Shown here piece by piece: positions 62,079 to 64,000 of a stretch of 64,000 nucleotides of DNA; position 1 is the stretch's first letter; each line of letters begins with the position of its first letter. The stretch comes from Aspidapion aeneum (taxonomy: Eukaryota > Arthropoda > Insecta > Coleoptera > Brentidae). The translations under genes and the position numbers were made by a program. The DNA is taken from contig OY755046.1 of the NCBI GenBank assembly GCA_963576565.1, positions 61,669,471 through 61,733,470 on the forward strand. The letters run 5' to 3'. Below the pieces are notes generated by a model. The model was not told the origin of the DNA, searched no databases, and saw only the letters and a list, made by a program, of their open reading frames with translations.

Positions 62079-62147
62079 GTGAGTTCATAATTTATTACGA
62101 AGCAAAAAAACCAAGCCTTTTTAATATACAGTTACTAACAAAAATAC

Positions 62148-62871
62148 TCTGCCAATATATGGGCCCCTAAGCTCACACTAGGTACTATAGTTATAGTGTA
62201 CGTGTGAGCTAATATAACTAAAAACTGAAATATATTTTATTTAACTCCAGACTAAATTACCTTTTGTTTGATACCACACAAGCCATGTTTTGACTTAAAC
62301 TCAAATTTTTGAAATCTACCCCCACCCTTAAAAAAAACAAAAAACTAAAATGTATTTTGTTAAACTCCGGACTCAATTACCTTTCGTTTGATATCACACA
62401 CGCCATATTTTCACTTAAACTCTAATTTTTAAAATATACCCCCACCCTTTTTTTTAAATAAATTAAAATGTATTTTGTTTAACTGCAGACTCAATTACCT
62501 TTCGTTTGATATCACACACGCCATATTTTCACATAAACTCTAATTTTTGAAATCTACCCCCACCCTTTTATTTGGTTTCTGTTCGGTGGATTTGTTCATT
62601 TTTAAATGGGACCATCTCGACCCAAGACCCAGCCTAGGTACCAAATTTCATTAAAATCGGCCAAGCGGTTTTTGAGTTATGCGCGTTGGTCGTTACAGAC
62701 ATACAGACAGACAGACAGACAGACAGACAGACGGCGCAACAAAAAAGTTTCAAAATCATCTGAAACGCAAAGATATATAAAAATTTTTGAAATCGGAGCA
62801 ACTTTTTTTTCTCGAAAAAATTAGGATCACCATAGCTCACACTACTATAGTATAGTATATGTGTGAGCTAA
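62148..62871 (+). mobile_element. Helentron-like element, copy 3
   Basis: Same ends and order, three ~120-bp internal units and (gaca)n at 62695-62732. Only about 600 bp from copy 2, on the other side of exon 41, same orientation. Confidence 0.7.
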
Positions 62872-64000
62872 TATGTAAAGCTTTATAAAAATAAACATAA
62901 TTTCAGTATTTTTTGCCCGGCTCTAAAATTGAGTCTTGATAAGTAGAAAGCGTTTATTTAAGAAAATCTTTAACATCCTTTATATCAAAGACGTTTAGGG
63001 CATATCTTAGAGTAAGGAAAAATAAAGAGGACTGGTGTCCCCGTTTTCGGCGATCATTCATTCGTTTGATGGTAAACAATATAGGCATTCGGCTGTTGCC
63101 GCCTCTTCTGTCTCTAAAATTTTATGAATAACAAATAAAGTTTAAATTGTGACCAGTTGCAAAATATATAGTGCTATGGTTTAGTTAGGCTATTCAATTC
63201 GCGCGATATTTGGTCCTGCGCTTATTAGCCCGTGTCGCGTCGCTTTGTGCTGTGCATTTTAGATTACATCGTTCGATAACATCTCTTTTGAACAACATAA
63301 TTTATTAACGGTCCCTTTCCTCACAATTTTCGCAAGACGTGGCAACAGGGGTATGACATCATATTACGTATTTCGTGTTAGCAGGGCCGGATTTGCCTTT
63401 GGACTACATCCCCATGGAAAAAGGGGTCCTCTATTCTATTATAGAGGACGATAAACTATTACTCATCGTTCCAATAATTTTAACCGGTTTAGGGATATTC
63501 TATTTTATTATTTGAATACGCGGCTTTTCTGTTTGGATACTTGAAGCACTACTAACCATCCAAAAGAAAGTTTCATAACATTGTTTTAGATTTTTCCAAA
63601 TAATTTCTTTGTAGGTTTATAGTGTTTTTGTGGTGACAATACAATTCTGCATTTTTTTGTCATTAGAGAATAAAATAAAATGGCAGATACAATAACAGGC
63701 TAGGTCAGGTGAATAACAAATAAATAAGATAAAAGTCTAAAACATTATTTTTTCACTTCTAAAATGGCAACAAGTTTAATTAGGTGGATCGCAAGTAGTG
63801 AACGGTTAGCCCAGGGTACACTGAGTTCCTAGGTCGACACTGATAGCAACACGTGTTTGTTATAAATTCAGTGTTTTATTGTCCGTCGCAGTCGGTGTTT
63901 TGAATTTTTGGTGTTTTTTACTGTGTGTTGGATTTTATTTTTACAAAACAGAACTTATTTGGACGTAAAAATAAACAAAAAGTTCTGGGTTTGTAAAAAT
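62872..64000 (+). other. Start of intron 41, no feature
   Basis: No next TRRAP exon, repeat boundary or coding similarity recognised up to the window end. Confidence 0.5.

Noticed and set aside
62872..64000. Searched for the next TRRAP exon
   Set aside because: No segment resembling the residues expected after LFPKFW was found in any frame.

Overview
The window is one stretch of a large, intron-rich, transposon-laden animal gene on the + strand. Joining the exons gives a single uninterrupted reading frame that I recognise as the N-terminal and central HEAT-repeat part of TRRAP (Nipped-A in Drosophila, Tra1 in yeast), the giant PIKK-family pseudokinase that serves as the activator-binding scaffold of the SAGA and NuA4/TIP60 acetyltransferase complexes. 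I place 41 coding exons between 1 and 62078 (7,355 coding nt, about 2,451 codons). All introns have GT-AG ends and all phases agree. The window opens inside an exon and ends inside an intron, so the protein starts upstream, and its FAT and pseudokinase domains must lie downstream. No second host gene was found on either strand.

The organism is most likely an insect with a big repeat-rich genome. The reasons are a TRRAP protein close to animal orthologues, AT-rich introns, a TTAGG-related interstitial array, CCTAACC-type tracts, mariner elements, and non-LTR elements of the 'GHVQRM' and Jockey/R1 kinds. I cannot name the species.

Layout. Introns 1-2 (184-5179): a long foldback element with a second long-TIR element nested inside it, a 169-bp tandem duplication, and a palindrome with tRNA-like sequences at both ends. 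Intron 3: four decayed tandem copies of the 3' half of exon 3. Introns 4-8: non-LTR reverse transcriptase fragments, two mariner relics, foldback elements and minisatellites. Intron 10: a ~96-bp satellite with a 593-bp higher-order period. Introns 16-19: a duplicated exon end, a complex insertion and two copies of a non-LTR element. Introns 21-23: a Penelope-like element with a GIY-YIG domain, split by a TIR transposon; a 44-bp TIR-only insertion; and Jockey-type fragments. Introns 29-30: a long-TIR element and a second, inverted copy of the transposon that splits the Penelope-like element. Introns 33-36: RNase H-bearing non-LTR pieces, a THAP-type relic, a solo LTR, a pogo/Tigger relic, and a 4.7-kb hAT element with an exact 8-bp target duplication carrying a (TTAGGTTGGG)n array. 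Introns 37-41: short TIR elements, a candidate solo LTR and three copies of a Helentron-like element.

The most noteworthy observations are the 44-bp insertion made only of two TIRs flanked by a perfect 8-bp duplication; the repeated local duplication of exon 3' ends with their donor sites (exons 3, 16, 36, 40); inverted copies of one transposon bracketing exons 22-30; a MITE whose empty site is preserved in its paralogue; and an hAT element inserted in a non-LTR element. No complete new functional system was seen. Apart from TRRAP, everything is mobile or repetitive DNA, mostly decayed.
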